From the NCBI RefSeq assembly GCF_018294505.1, contig NC_057801.1, positions 842,960,807 to 843,024,806 on the forward strand: 64,000 bases of DNA, read 5' to 3'. Position 1 is the first letter of the stretch. Each line of letters opens with the position of its first letter. The position numbers were made by a program, and so were the translations under genes. This DNA is from Triticum aestivum (taxonomy: Eukaryota > Streptophyta > Magnoliopsida > Poales > Poaceae). The notes under the pieces are model-generated. The model had not been told where the DNA came from. It searched no databases and saw only the letters and a program-made list of their open reading frames with translations. This document shows positions 1-11,590 of the stretch, piece after piece.

Positions 1-179
1 NNNNNNNNNNNNNNNNNNNNNNNNNNNNNNNNNNNNNNNNNNNNNNNNNNNNNNNNNNNNNNNNNNNNNNNNNNNNNNNNNNNNNNNNNNNNNNNNNNNN
101 NNNNNNNNNNNNNNNNNNNNNNNNNNNNNNNNNNNNNNNNNNNNNNNNNNNNNNNNNNNNNNNNNNNNNNNNNNNNNNN
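1..179. other. Assembly gap (N)
   Basis: All bases are N. The 5' part of the CACTA element that follows is hidden here or lies outside the window. Confidence 0.99.
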
Positions 180-2242
180 GGAGGAGGAGTAGGAGGAGGT
201 TGGGGAGGGGGAGGCAGGCGAGGAGGAGGGTGGTGGCGGGGATGATGGTGGTGGCGGGTAGGGGGTTGACAACAAGGGGTGGCTGCGTGGTAACGCAAAG
301 CTACCAAAGCAGGTTCATGCTACTGAGGAGCAGAAGTGGCTCATTGAGCCCACGGGGAAAGAGTAAGTGACACTTTATAATAATTTCATTATTTTGCTTG
401 TGACATGTTCATTCCGGTTGTTATTTATTTTGCTTGTCACTTGCTAATTGTTCATTCTTTTAGAGCAACTGGATATATTCTAAAGGGGTCCGTATTCCCA
501 ACAGCCTCATCACTGTCTTGTTGAAGTTACACTGGCCGGGGTTGTACTGCCAAGATCCAGTCAGGCACCCGGACCGTCGGGTTTTGGCCACGAGCTGGGA
601 CCACTGGGAAGCGGCCCTCCACGCGGACCATGGGACCCATGCCAATGCCGTGATCACTACTTTCTGGGTGAGTTCTCTTCAGAAGCACAAGTCCATTCTA
701 GTTTCATGAATGATTTAACTCATGGCTTCTTCCATTCTTGTTTCCTGCATGATTGTAGAAATTCTATCGAGTTCTTCCGGAGCACAAGGCCAGAGCGAAC
801 CAGATCGTGCTGCGCCAATGCAAGAAGAAGGCCCGCCAGATGCAGTGCGAGGTGCGCTATGTGACCATCTCGACGCTCTTGGTGTGAAGATGACCACGGC
901 AGAAGCACGGAAGATGGACATTACCTTGGAGAGGCACGAGTACTTGGCGGTAAGTATAAAAGATTTTTCATTATGCTTTCATTACCTTGTGGTACATTTC
1001 ACCGTTTCGTGTTGACATGCCATTATGCTTTCATTATGTAGGTGTGTCCAAATTGGTGTTATGGAAAAGACGAGTCCTGGGCGGCATTGGTAGATCTTTG
1101 GTGTGATGAGGCTGGAGCCTGGGCGGCTATGAGAGTCAAAAACAAGGCTAACCGAGGGAAGGAGATAGTACATGCTCAGGGAATCCAAAACCACTATATC
1201 CACAAGGCAGTTAATGTATGACTAACCCCATTAAACATTCTTCTTCTTCTATTTACCATGACTTTCTTACGTATGACTAACCTCTGTTTGGTGGTGCAGG
1301 AGGAGAAACTGAAGCGGCCGCTCTCACACATGCAGGCATGGGAACTCGCCCATACGCGGAAGGACCCCAAGCCTGGCGAGCCCAAGTACTATGGCAAGAA
1401 GACCGCACATAGGAAGAAGGACTACTCCGATGGGTATCTGAGGTTACATCCTGACACACCTGACCCCATTGCGGCGGATCTAGACGAAAGGGTGGTGGTG
1501 GGCATGGGACCGAAGGAGCACGGTCGGAAGGAGGTTCTCGATGCTGTGATCACTCCTACTATCTCCTACACACAGCTCGGTCGGATCGACCCGAGCCTGA
1601 GCTAGCGCACGAGCACACCCATGAGCAGTGCACCGTCACAGTCCCTCTTTCAGGAGCGGCAAACTATAAATATTTTCCCTCTTATCTTCATTGCTCACTT
1701 TATTTTCTGCATTTTGTAGTTTTATGAGTTCCATCATGTCATACTGTAGGCCTACATGGAGTACACACGCCAGGAGACCATGGCTTGACACGAGAGCCTT
1801 CATGCATACCATCAGCAGAGGGATCGCCAGATGCAGCATGCTTTTCAGGAAATGGCGGTCGGCAGGTGTCCTCAGTGCCCAACAACAGAGGGTCCTCCAG
1901 CACAACCAATGTTGCTGACCTTTGAGGAGTTTGTGGCACATAACGCTGGCCCCTCGCCGGTTAGTTCATCCTCAATCTATTCACTCAAAGCATATCATGC
2001 CTTTCAACATAGTCATATATCTCGTTAATATGTCTTTTCAACATCCAGGGAACCGGTGTATCAACCATTGGCGGTGGTCTTCGCAGCACTCCCGAGTCAA
2101 GAGCTCGACAACTCCGATCCACGGAGGCGGATGCGGAGGTGGAGGCGGTCTTGGCGGTAGCGCTGCCGCTAGCAGTGACGACCTGGGATTCAGCGGTCTT
2201 GGCGGTGACGACCTCCGCGGTGCTCGACGTCCTGGCGCTTAA
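180..2242 (+). pseudogene. Broken plant transposase-type gene (PF03004-like, CACTA-associated)
   Basis: I infer about six exons from splice-like junctions: one ending near 361 (gtaagt donor), then 464-667, 759-951, 1042-1216, 1300-1605 and about 1750-1962. Recognisable pieces include VFPNSLITVLLKLHWPG, an exon starting with PNWCYGKDESWAALVDLWCD, and KEHGRKEVLDAVI, which resembles the conserved EHGR block of the 'plant transposase (Ptta/En/Spm)' domain. The third exon changes frame between its first half (FYRVLPEHKARANQ) and second half (MTTAEARKMDITLERHEYLA), so a frameshift is present. The tail at 2125-2230 is a low-complexity Gly/Ala-rich region encoded by ggcggtcttggcgg repeats. In this family the protein is an accessory or transposase-derived product of CACTA elements. 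The N-terminus is lost in the gap. Confidence 0.65.
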
Positions 2243-2531
2243 GCCTTTGGGTCACATTGTGGCGGTCTTGGTGGTGATGATACTTATATGCTTGTGATGT
2301 TTCTTATCTTATTGTTGTTTGTGAGATTCTTATATGCTTGGTGGTGATGATACTTATATGTTCATGCTTTGCGATGCTTCTTATGATGTGTGATGATGAA
2401 TTTGTTGTGTGATGCTGCTCCTTATTGTTACGTGATGCATATATTGTTGTATGATTCTTATATATGATGTATATATTCAAATGAACTATGCTGAAAAAAA
2501 CAAAAAAAAACAAAAAAAAGACAGAAACTAT
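2243..2531. other. AT-rich 3' flank of the CACTA #1 gene
   Basis: No gene is seen. The stretch repeats tgatgatacttatatg at least twice, contains many tgtgatg steps, and ends in an A-rich run at 2496-2520. It is probably the 3' UTR and downstream spacer of the transposase-type gene. Confidence 0.4.
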
Positions 2532-2610
2532 GCCGACGGCAAGGCCGTCGCCATAGACCTGGCGTGAGCTCACAGTGGGTGACACGTGGCACGCCTATGC
2601 CGACGGCCGG

Positions 2611-2732
2611 CATAGATCCAAACTAAGCCGACGGCTAGGCTGTCGACATAGACCTGCTCTAGGAGCTCCCAGTGGCTGCCGCGCGGCATGGCTATGCTGA
2701 CAGCCTAGCCGTCGGCTTAGTTTGGATCTATG
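2611..2732. repeat. Perfect 34-bp inverted repeat
   Basis: Arms 2611-2644 and 2699-2732 are exact reverse complements over 34 bases, with a 54-base spacer. The left arm begins catagatccaaactaagc. A transcript would form a stem with a large loop. Confidence 0.9.
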
Positions 2733-2777
2733 TAGACGGCTAGGCCGTCGGCATAGACCTGCCTCAGGTGTGACGTC

Positions 2778-2880
2778 TGCTTGCCACGTGGCAGGTCTAT
2801 GCTGACGGCCCAGCCGTCATCTTACTTCCAAACTAAGATGACAGCTGGGCCGTCGGCATAGACCTGCCACGAGGCAAGCA
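2778..2880. repeat. Long hairpin: 47-bp arms, 9-base loop
   Basis: Arms 2778-2824 and 2834-2880 are reverse complements with three mismatches; the loop 2825-2833 is cttccaaac. The stem length and tight loop are in the range of plant small-RNA precursors, although cruciform DNA or a simple foldback duplication would look the same. Confidence 0.85.
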
Positions 2881-3112
2881 GGCATTAGACATCACTTGAC
2901 GGCGGCCGCCGTTAGGCAATAACTATGCCGACGTCCAGGGCCGTCGGCATAGCTGTACGGCAACCGTCGGGATAGGGCCTATGCCGACGGTCATCCTGGC
3001 TACGCCGATGGCCCCATGCCGACGGGGACCGTCGGCATAGGCCTGTCCCGACGGCTAGTTAGGGCTATGCCGACGGCCCTGGCCGTCGGCTTAGGGTGCG
3101 ATTCCGGTGGTG

Positions 3113-3829
3113 TTAAGCCGCCTTGGCAGACGTCCGATTCGCTCTACTAGGATGGATTGCAGCCACTCGTTCCTCCTCATCGGTTCCATCCATGGGTTAC
3201 ACATCATAGCTTTTGGGCGGGATGTCAGGCGGCCACCGTGGTCGAGACACATCCATTGCAACGCCGATGGCGCTTCATTGCAGCCTCGGCGGAGCTCCAT
3301 TGCATCCATCACAGCTCCTTGCACACCAGTAGAGAGCAGACCAACTTCCCCCTGCGTGCTGCCTTGCAGCACCAGCGGCAAGCACTGTCCGTCTCTGTCT
3401 TCATGTTGCTTTGCAACCCTAGCGGTGCTGCTGCACCAGTGGCCGGTGTCGCCCCTTCCTATTGAGCAATAATGGTGGTCTACCATGGGGAGGAGTACAC
3501 ATGTCATGGTGGTGTGGCCCTCTGCCTCGCAGCAACAACGGCCCTAATTTTGGGCGGGATGTAGCTCGCGGTGGCCGCCTCCGTCCCTCTGGTTCGCAAG
3601 AACGGGGGCTAGTGCTTTGGCGTCGCCATGGGTGCCTTCTTCCCGCTTGGATGCACAGAAGAGAAGTGGGGAGGAAAAGAGATGACGAGAATAATTGGAC
3701 GAGATAGATTGTGTGAGAAGAGATAAGACTGGAGGGGGAAGCGGTGGGCTAGGCCCACAAGGGGCACGTGTCGTTTAGAGAACACGGCTTATGCGTCGCT
3801 GTTTTCATCCTGCTTAATTGAAATGTTGT
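3113..3829. other. Unclassified GC-rich repeat, no gene recognised
   Basis: Overlapping open frames occur on both strands at 3091-3507 with no recognisable domain, so I do not call a gene. The phrase ttttgggcgggatgt occurs twice (about 3210 and 3547), followed by related ggcggcc / gcggtggccgcc sequence, which points to an internal degenerate repeat. Confidence 0.35.
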
Positions 3830-4590
3830 CCATAAAAATTACATCAAAGTCAATTGACCACATAGCGGAGACTACAAGCACTGGAGCGAGCCGAAGGCGC
3901 GTCGCCATCATCGGCCCTCCTTCACCGGAGCTGGGCAAACATCATTGTAATAGACATTAGGGAAGTCGTTGTGCTAAGGCCTCATAGGACCAGCGCACCA
4001 CAACAGCAACCACCGCTGGTGAAGAGAAGCGTAGATCAGAAGAAACCAATCTGTAGACACACGAACGTAGACACACCAAGACTGGATCCACTGAAGACCA
4101 ACACCGACGGAATCCCACGAGATCCATCGGAGACACAGCTCCACACGCCTTCCAATGACATTGTACGCACCGCCAAAACGGGGACTGGTTGGGGAGGACC
4201 TTATTCCAACTACAGGGAGCCGCCACCGTCTCGGCTTCCTGTGTAGGACACAAACCCTAATCAGCCCTAAAAGAAGACATAAATATGGAGCAGGAGCCCT
4301 CTCACCGGCGAGGGCCGAGGTCCACCGCGCCTCCATGGCCCTAAAGCCACCGAAGACAAGTTGGATCAGCGGCGGCGCTGGTGGGAGGCGAGAAGACCCT
4401 CTTCCTCTAGATTGATTTTGTTGTACAAAATCCTCCAACAATGGTTGCGGAGCTCATTGAATGCCACTGCGTCATGCAGGGAGGATATTGTTTGATCTTT
4501 CTTTGCACCTTTTGATGCAGAAACAATCCTCAACACTCATTTGTGCCCGAGAAAAATTTCACACTTCTAGGCATGACATGAAGAACCTCG
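3830..4590 (-). repeat. Dispersed wheat-type repeat, unclassified
   Basis: On the minus strand it reads like a short GC-rich leader (…gggtttgtgtcctacac…) followed by a T-rich end at 3830-3860. I recall near-identical stretches as common in Triticeae genomes, probably a LINE-associated or SINE-like segment, but cannot assign it. The open frames at 3957-4441 on both strands show no known domain. Confidence 0.3.
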
Positions 4591-4594
4591 AGGA

Positions 4595-4818
4595 TTGTTT
4601 ACGGTCCGCTTGGTCTACCGAATGATAGTGCGAACAAAGCTTAATAGAGAAGGATGGATAGAAGAGAGGGCTGAATCCTCACACGCCACATTAGAGAGTA
4701 ATGAATGGACAACGATTTGGAAAATTCAGGTTCCATCAAAGATTCAGGTATTCATTTGGCGAATCGCGAAGTACTCCGTTCCATCTGGCGAGGTACTTCA
4801 TCACAAAAACATGGCGAC
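4595..4818 (+). pseudogene. LINE reverse-transcriptase C-terminal zinc-binding fragment (zf-RVT type)
   Basis: The frame reads FTVRLVYRMIV, then WTTIWKIQVPSKIQVFIWR and VLHHKNMATDR. This matches the zf-RVT region (PF13966-like) at the end of the reverse transcriptase of plant non-LTR retrotransposons. The Cys/His knuckle that should follow is missing, because the Athila LTR begins at 4819, right after the MATD codons. It is therefore a fragment interrupted by a later insertion. No start codon or upstream RT domain is visible. Confidence 0.7.
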
Positions 4819-6243
4819 TGATAGGTCTCCAACGTATTTACTTTTCCAAACACTTCTGCCCTTGTTTTGGACTCTAACTTGCATGATTTGAATGGAACTA
4901 ACCCGGACTGACCCTGTTTTCAGCAGAATTACCATGATGTTGTTTCATGAGTAGAAAACAAAAGTTCTTAGAATGACCTGAAAATCCTCGGAGACAAGTT
5001 CCAGAAAATATAAAAAATGCTTGCAAAAGATGAAGACCAGGGAGCCCACACCCTGTCCACGAGGGTGGGGGGCGCGCCCACCCCCTCTGGGCACGCCCCC
5101 TGTCTCGTGGGCCCCCTGCAGCTCCGCCAACGTCAACTTCAACCCCATATATTCCGTCTCGTGGAGAAAAAAAATCAGAGAGGAAGTTTCATCGTGTTTT
5201 ACGATGCGGAGCCGCCGCCAAGCCCCAATCTCTCTCAGGAGGGCTGATCTGGAGTCCGTTCGGGGCTCCAGAGAGGGGGATTCGTCGCCATCGTCATCAT
5301 CAACCATCCTCCATCACCAATTTCATGATGCTCACCGCCATGCGTGTGTAATTCCATCGTAGGCTTGCTGGACGGTGATGGGTTGGATGAGATTTACCAT
5401 GTAATCAAGTTAGTTTTGTTAGGGTTTGATCCCTAGTATCCACTATGTTCTGAGATTGATGTTGCTATGACTTTGCTATGCTTAATGCTTGTCACTAGGG
5501 CCCAAGTGCCATGATTTCAGATCTGAACCTATTATGTTTTCATGAATATATGTGTGTTCTTGATCCTATCTTGCAAGTCTATAGTCACCTATTATGTGTT
5601 ACGATCCGACAACCCCGAAGTGACAATAATCGGGATACTTCTCGGTGATGACCGTAGTTTGAGGAGTTCATGTATTCACTATGTGTTAATGCTTTGGTCC
5701 GGTTCTCTATTAAAAGGAGGCCTTAATATCCCTTAGTTTCCGCTAGGACCCCGCTGTCACGGGAGGGTAGGACAAAATATGTCATGCAAGTTCTTTTCCA
5801 TAAGCACCTATTACTCTATTCGGAATACATGCCTACATTACATTGATGAATTGGAGCTAGTTCTGTGTCATCCTATGTTATAGCTATTACATGAGGAATC
5901 GGATCCGACATAATTATCCATCATTGATCCATTGCCTACGAGCTTTTCATATATTGTGCTTCGCTTATTTACTTTTCTGTTGCTATTGTTACAATCACTA
6001 CAAAACCCCAAAAATATTACTTTTTGTTATCTTTGCCTTTACCACTGTTACCATTACTATCATACTACTTTGCTACTAAATACCTTGCTGCAGATACTAA
6101 GTTATCCAGGTGTGGTTGAATTGACAACTCAACTGCTAATACTCAAGAATATTCTTTGGCTCCCCTTGTGTCGAATCAATAAATTTGGGTTGAATACTCT
6201 ACCCTCGAAAGCTGTTGCGATCCCCTACACTTGTGGGTTATCA
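4819..6243 (+). repeat. 5' LTR of the Athila-lineage element
   Basis: 1425 bases, from TGATAGG to GTTATCA. It contains a GC-rich block at about 5055-5120 (gggcgcgcccaccccctctg) and a pyrimidine/A-rich stretch before 6243. The LTR end is fixed by the primer site 11 bases downstream. The open frames at 5891-6291 lie in the LTR and are not genes. Confidence 0.8.
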
Positions 6244-6254
6244 AGACTAATTTC

Positions 6255-6271
6255 TGGCGCCGTTGCCGGGG
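6255..6271 (+). promoter_or_regulatory. Primer binding site, Athila type
   Basis: tggcgccgttgccgggg, 11 bases after the LTR end. This is the reverse-transcription priming site characteristic of Athila-lineage Gypsy elements (tRNA-Asp type by family knowledge). Confidence 0.85.
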
Positions 6272-6321
6272 AGCATAGTTGTATCCTCTGAGTCATTTGG
6301 GATTTATATCTGTTGATCACT

Positions 6322-8470
6322 ATGAAGAACTTGAAAGATCAAAGAACTAAAATTTATCCCTCAACTACGAGGGGACGTAAGGAACTGCCATCTAGCTCTG
6401 CACTAGATTCTCCTTCTGTTGTGAATAAGCTTGCGACACCTAAACCTGCTACTGCTATGAATTCTGATATGTTGCATGTTATTGATGATGGCACTTCTGC
6501 TATGCATGATACTTATGATGAAACTACTTCTATGCTTGATACTACTGTGCTGTTAGGTCAAATTTCTTGATGAACAACTTACTAAGGCTAGGGAGAATGA
6601 AATTATTGGGAATGAAATTATTGATGATAGTGATGATGAAAGTTCTCCGAACGATTATGAATTGCCTGTTGTTCCCGAGGGTTATGTTATGGATGAAGAA
6701 ACTGCTAGAGATTTTCTTGCTTGCAATGATAGATCAGATCTTAAGAAATTATTAGCTAAGCTGAAACAAAAGACTCTAAATGCTAGAATGAAACATATGA
6801 CTCTGCTTTTGCCACTTCACCTATCTTTGTTACGAATAAGGAATATGAATTCTCCGTGGATCCTGAGATTATTACTTTAGTTGAATCCAATCCTTTTTAT
6901 GGCACTGAATCTGAAACTGTTGTGGCACATCTCACCAAGTTGAATGATATAGCCACCCTGTTTACTAATGATGAGACTTCTCGCTATTATTATATCCTTA
7001 AGATATTTCCATTCTCATTAAAGGGTGATGCTAAGACTTGGTTTAATTCTCTTGATCCTGGTTGTGTGCGTAGTCCCCAGGATATGATTTATTACTTCTC
7101 TGCTAAATATTTTCCTGCTCATAAGAAACAAGCTGCCTTGCGGGAAATATATAATTTTGTGCAAATCAAAGAAGAGAGTCTCCCACAAGCTTGGGGGAGG
7201 CTTCCCCGATTACTTAATGATTTGCCTGATCATCCACTTAAGAAAAATGAAATACTTGATATCTTCTATAATGGACTAACTGATGCTTCCAAGGACTAAT
7301 TGGATAGTTGTGCTGGTTGTGTTTTTAGGGAAAGAACAGTCGATGAAGCTGAATTATTATTGAACAATATGTTGACTAATGAAAATAATTGGACTCTTCC
7401 TGAGCCAATTCCTGAGGCAATTCCTGAACCAATTGATCCAACTTCTGAGCCTATTCCTAAACTCACTCCAAAGAAGAGAGGTGTTCTATTTCTCAGTCCT
7501 GAAGATATGCAAGAGGCAAAGAAATCAGTGAAAGAGAAAGGTATTAAAGCTGAAGACATTAAGAATTTACCTCCTATTGAAGAAATACATGGTCTTAATA
7601 TACCACCTGTTGAAGAAACACATTGTCTTGATAACCCGACACGGGTAGTAAAGGTAAATTCTCTCTATAGATATGATAAATATGAAATCCCGTCTACTAA
7701 ATTTCATAGTCCATGCTTAGATGAATTTGATGATTTCATGAATAGACAAGCAAATTTCAATGATTATGTTGGTAGACAATTGAAGAATAATGCTTATATG
7801 ATAGGACACTTGAATGATTATATAGCTAGAGTTAAAGGTGAACTTAGACTCACTAGTAAACATGATTCTACGGTTGCTACTCAAGCTAAACAAGTACTTA
7901 AGGCTCAGAATGAATTGCTAGAGGAACTAAATAATAAACATGACTTTGCTATTAGAGTGGCTACTAGAACTGGTAAAATGACTCATGAACCTTTATATCC
8001 TGAAGGCCACCCTAAGAGAATTGAACAAGATTCCCAGAATAATAATCTAGATGTTCCTAGTTCTTCTAAGAAGAAGAAAAAGAAGAAGGATAGGACTTTG
8101 TATGCTTCTAGTGAACCTGATGTAGAAACACCTGAGAATCCTAATGATACTTCTATCTCTGATGCTGAAACGCAATCCGGAGATGAAAATTAACCTGATG
8201 ATAATGCTAATAATGATGTTCATGTAGATGCTCAACCGAGTAATAACAATGATATAGAAATTGAACCTGTTGTTGGTCTTGATAACCCACAATCAAGAAA
8301 CCAACATTATGATAAGAGAGATTTTGTTGCTAGGAAGCATGATAGAGAAAGAGAACCATGGGTTTAGAAACCCATGCCCTTTCCTCCTAAACCATCCAAG
8401 ACAAAGGATGATGAGGACTTTGAGCATTTTGCTGAAATGAATAGACCCATTTTCTTACGCATGCGCTTAA
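6322..8470 (+). pseudogene. Athila-lineage gag (capsid region), broken
   Basis: The reading frame opens at ATG 6322 (MKNLKDQRTKIYPS). The capsid-like core at about 6856-7296 contains FSLKGDAKTWFNSL and the IYNFVQIKEESLPQAWGR block typical of Ty3/Gypsy gag. A Pro/Glu-rich segment (EPIPEAIPEPIDP) and a long charged region with a Lys-rich run near 8070 follow. Breaks: frame changes near 6560 and 6830, an in-frame TAA at 7297-7299, a TAA at 8191-8193 and a TAG near 8366. The protein would package element RNA in virus-like particles. The frame leads into the protease part at 61553, beyond the Copia insertion. Confidence 0.8.
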
Positions 8471-9747
8471 TGTTGGAAATATGGCCTAGAGGCAATAATA
8501 AAATAAAATAATTATATTTCCTTGTTCATGATAATTTTCTATCGTTCATGCTATAATTGTATTAACTGGAAACCGTAATACATGTGTGAATACATAGACC
8601 ACAACATGTCCCTAGTGAGCCTCTAGTTGACTAGCTCGTTGATCAATAGATGGTTATGGTTTCCTGACCATGGACATTGGATGTCGTTGATAACGGGATC
8701 ACATCATTAGGAGAATGATGCGATGGACAAGACCCAATCCTAAGCATAGCACAAGATCGTGTAGTTCGTTTGCTAGAGCTTTTCTAATGTCAAGTATCAT
8801 TTTCTTAGACCATGAGATTGTGCAACTCCTGGATACCGTAGGAATGCTTTGGGTGTACCAAATGTCACAACGTAACTGGGTGGCTATAAAGGTGCACTAC
8901 AGGTATCTCCGAAAGTGTCTGTTGGGTTGGCACGAATCAAGACTGGGCCCACTCGGTAATGCATCATCATAATGAGCTCAATGTGACTAAGTAGTTGGTC
9001 ACGGGATCATGCGTTATGGAACAAGTAAAGTGACTTGCCAGTAACGAGATTGAACGAGGTATCGGGATTCCGACAATCGAATCTCGGTCAAGTAACGTAC
9101 CGATTGACAAAGGGAATTGTATACGGGATTGCTTGAATCCCCGACATCGTGGTTCATCCGATGAGATCATTGTGGAACATGTGGGAACCAACAAGGGTAT
9201 CCAGACCCCACTATTGGTTATTGGCCGGAGAGCTGTCTCGGTCATGTCTGCGTGATTCCCGAACCCGTAGGGTCTACACACTTAAGGTTCGGTGACGCTA
9301 GAGTTGTTATGGGAAATTGTATGTGGTTACCGAAGGTTTTTCGGAGTCCCGGATGAGATCCCTGGGCCTGGCGAGGAGCTCCGGAATGGGCCGGAGGTGA
9401 AGATCGGTATATTGGACGAAGGGTATTGGAGTCCGGAATTGTTCCGGGGGTACCAGGTGATGACCAGCGTGTCCGAAAGGGGTTTCGGAGGCCCCGGCAA
9501 GTGTTGGGAGGCCTTATGGGCCAAGGGGAAGGGGCACATCAGCCCACTAAGGGGCTGAGCGCCCCTCCCATCCCATCTCACGTAACCTAGAGAGGTGGGG
9601 GCGCCACCCCTAGGGCAGCCTCCCCTCCCGGCTTGGGGGGGGGGATTTCCTAGGGGGTGGGGCGCTCAAACTCATCTAGGGTTTCCCTTGGCCGCCGCCC
9701 CCTCCTCTAGATCCATCTAGAGGGGCTGGCCCCCTCTCCCCTTCACC

Positions 9748-9757
9748 CTATAAATAG
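9748..9757 (+). promoter_or_regulatory. TATA box of Copia#1 5' LTR
   Basis: CTATAAATAG followed by a G run. The same box is at 61111-61120 in the 3' LTR and, as tatataa on the minus strand, near 41708 and 48556 in the LTRs of Copia#2. It is the expected LTR promoter core. Confidence 0.7.
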
Positions 9758-10055
9758 AGGGGGGGGGGGGTGGGAGGGCTGCAACACCCTTGCTTTTGGC
9801 GCAGCCCCTCCCTCCTCCAACTCTTTCTCCTCCTCTGTAGTGCTTGGCGTACGCCCTGCAGGAATACCACAAGATCCACCACCACCATACTGTCGTGCTG
9901 TCGGAGTTCTCCCTCAACTTCTCCTCTCCCCTTGCTGGATCAAGAAGGAGGAGACGTCCCCGGGCTGTACGTGTGTTGAACGCGGAGGCGCCGTCCGTTC
10001 GCGCTAGATCGGATCTTCCGCGATTTGGATCACCGCGAGTACGAATCCATCAACT

Positions 10056-10242
10056 GCGTTCTAGTAACGCTTCCACTTAGTGATCTTCAAAGGTATGAAG
10101 ATGCTCACGATCTCCCTCTCTTGTTGCTAGAATATCCATAGATTGATACCGCGTTATAGTAACGCTTCCACTTAGTGATCTTCAAAGGTATGAAGATGCT
10201 CATGATCTCCCTCTCTTGTTGCTAGAATATCCATAGATTGAT
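10056..10242 (+). repeat. 95-bp tandem duplication inside the LTR
   Basis: The unit starting gcgtt[c/a]tagtaacgc occurs at 10056-10150 and again at 10151-10242, nearly identical. The 3' LTR of the same element has one copy, so the duplication arose after insertion in this LTR. Confidence 0.9.
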
Positions 10243-10289
10243 CTTGGTGATGCGTAGAAAATTTTGAATTTCTGCTACGTTCCCCAACA

Positions 10290-11590
10290 GTGGCGTCATG
10301 AGCTAGGTCTATTGCGTAGATTCTATGCACAAGTAGAACACAAGTAGTTGTGGGCGTTGGTTTGTCCAATTTGCTTAACGTTACTAGTCCTATCTTGTTT
10401 CAGCGGTATTGTGGGATGAAGCGGCCCGGACCGACCTTACACGTACACTTACGTGAGACAGGTTCCACCGACTGACATGCACTTGTTGCATAAGGTGGCT
10501 AGCAGGTGCCAGTATCTCCCACTTTAGTCGGATCGGATTCGATGAAAAGGGTCCTTATGAAGGGTAAATAGCAATTGGCATATCACCGCTGTGGCTTTGC
10601 GTAGGTAAGAAACGTTCTTGCTAGAAACCCGTAGCAGCCACGTAAAACATGCAACAACAATTAGAGGACGTCTAACTTGTTTTTGCAGGGTATGCTATGT
10701 GATGTGATATGGCCAAAAAGAATGTGATGAATGATATGTGATGTATGAGATTGATCATGTTCTTGTAATAGGAATCACGACTTGCATGTCGATGTGTATG
10801 ACAACCGACAGGAGCCATAGGAGTTGTCTTAATTTATTGTATGACCTGCGTGTCATTGAATAACGCCATGTAATTACTTTCCTTTATTGCTAAACCATTA
10901 GCCATAGTAGTAGAAGTAATAGTTGGCGAGACAACTTCATGAAGACATGATGATGGAGATCATGGTGTCATGCCGGTGACGAAGGTGATCATGCTGTGCC
11001 TCAAGATGGGGATCAAAGGCGCAAGATGATATTGGCCATATCATGTCACTTTATGATTTGCATGTGATGTTTGTCATGTTTACATTTTATTTGCTTAGAA
11101 CGACGGTAGCATAAATAAGATGATCCCTCACTAAAATTTCAAGAAAGTGTTCCCCCTAACTGTGCACCATTGCGAAAGTTCGTTGTTTCGAAGCACCACG
11201 TGATGATCGGGTGTGATAGATTCTAACGTTCACATACAACGGGTGTAAGCCAGATTTACACACGCGAAACACTTAGGTTGACTTGACGAGCCTAGCATGT
11301 ACAGACATGGCCTCGGAACGCAAGAGACCGAAAGGTCGAACATGAGTCGTATAGTAGATACGATCAACATGAAGATGTTCACCAATGATGACTAGTCTGT
11401 CTCACGTGATGATCGGACATGGCCTAGTTGACTCGGATCATGTATCACTTAGATAACTAGAGGGATGTCTATCTGAGTGGGAGTTCATTAAAAAATTTGA
11501 TTAGATGAACTTAATTATCATGAACATAGTCAAAAGGTCTTTGCAAATTATGTCGTAAGCTCGCGCTTTAGTTCTACTGTTTTAGATATG
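10290..11590 (+). other. Copia#1 primer site and untranslated leader
   Basis: The primer-site position immediately after the LTR reads gtggcgtcatgagc; Copia#2 has gtggcatcatgagc (complement of 48104-48117). No gene is seen before the gag remnant. The same leader, reversed, is at 46800-48117 in Copia#2. Confidence 0.6.

Larger units (their letters stand above)
2532..3103. repeat. CACTA #1 subterminal repeat array
   Basis: More than a dozen copies, in both orientations, of a core close to tatgccgacggc / gccgtcggcata. Such arrays next to a CACTA terminus are the expected binding sites for the element's own DNA-binding protein (as known for TnpA of maize En/Spm). Two long near-perfect inverted repeats lie within the array and are listed separately. 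Confidence 0.8.
180..3112 (+). mobile_element. CACTA DNA transposon #1, 3' part
   Basis: A broken plant transposase-type gene is followed by a long block of subterminal repeats built on ctatgccgacggc and its complement, then a terminus at 3104-3112 that reads CACCACCGG on the minus strand. This resembles a decayed CACTA terminus with one changed base. The order (gene, then subterminal repeats, then terminus) is the usual 3' half of a grass CACTA element. The left end is not visible, so the target-site duplication cannot be checked. Superfamily is fairly secure, family name is not. Confidence 0.7.
4819..8470 (+). mobile_element. Athila-lineage Gypsy element, 5' part (LTR, PBS, gag)
   Basis: Starts with TGATAGGTCTCC and carries an LTR, the Athila-type primer site and a gag reading frame up to 8470, where Copia#1 is inserted. 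The element resumes at 61553 (TSD cttaa at 8466-8470 and 61553-61557) and runs off the window, so its 3' LTR is not seen. It is the outermost element of the nest and inserted into a LINE. Confidence 0.88.
8471..10289 (+). repeat. 5' LTR of Copia#1
   Basis: 1819 bases, TGTTGGAA…CCCCAACA. TATA box CTATAAATAG at 9748-9757, preceded by a C-rich stretch. Compared with its 3' partner (59824-61552, 1729 bases) it has a 95-bp tandem duplication at 10056-10242 and has lost about 36 bases near 8944. Base substitutions are a few percent by eye. Confidence 0.9.

Noticed and set aside
9292..10080. Frames in the Copia#1 5' LTR, also 60069-61499
   Set aside because: LTR sequence with promoter features; no protein family.
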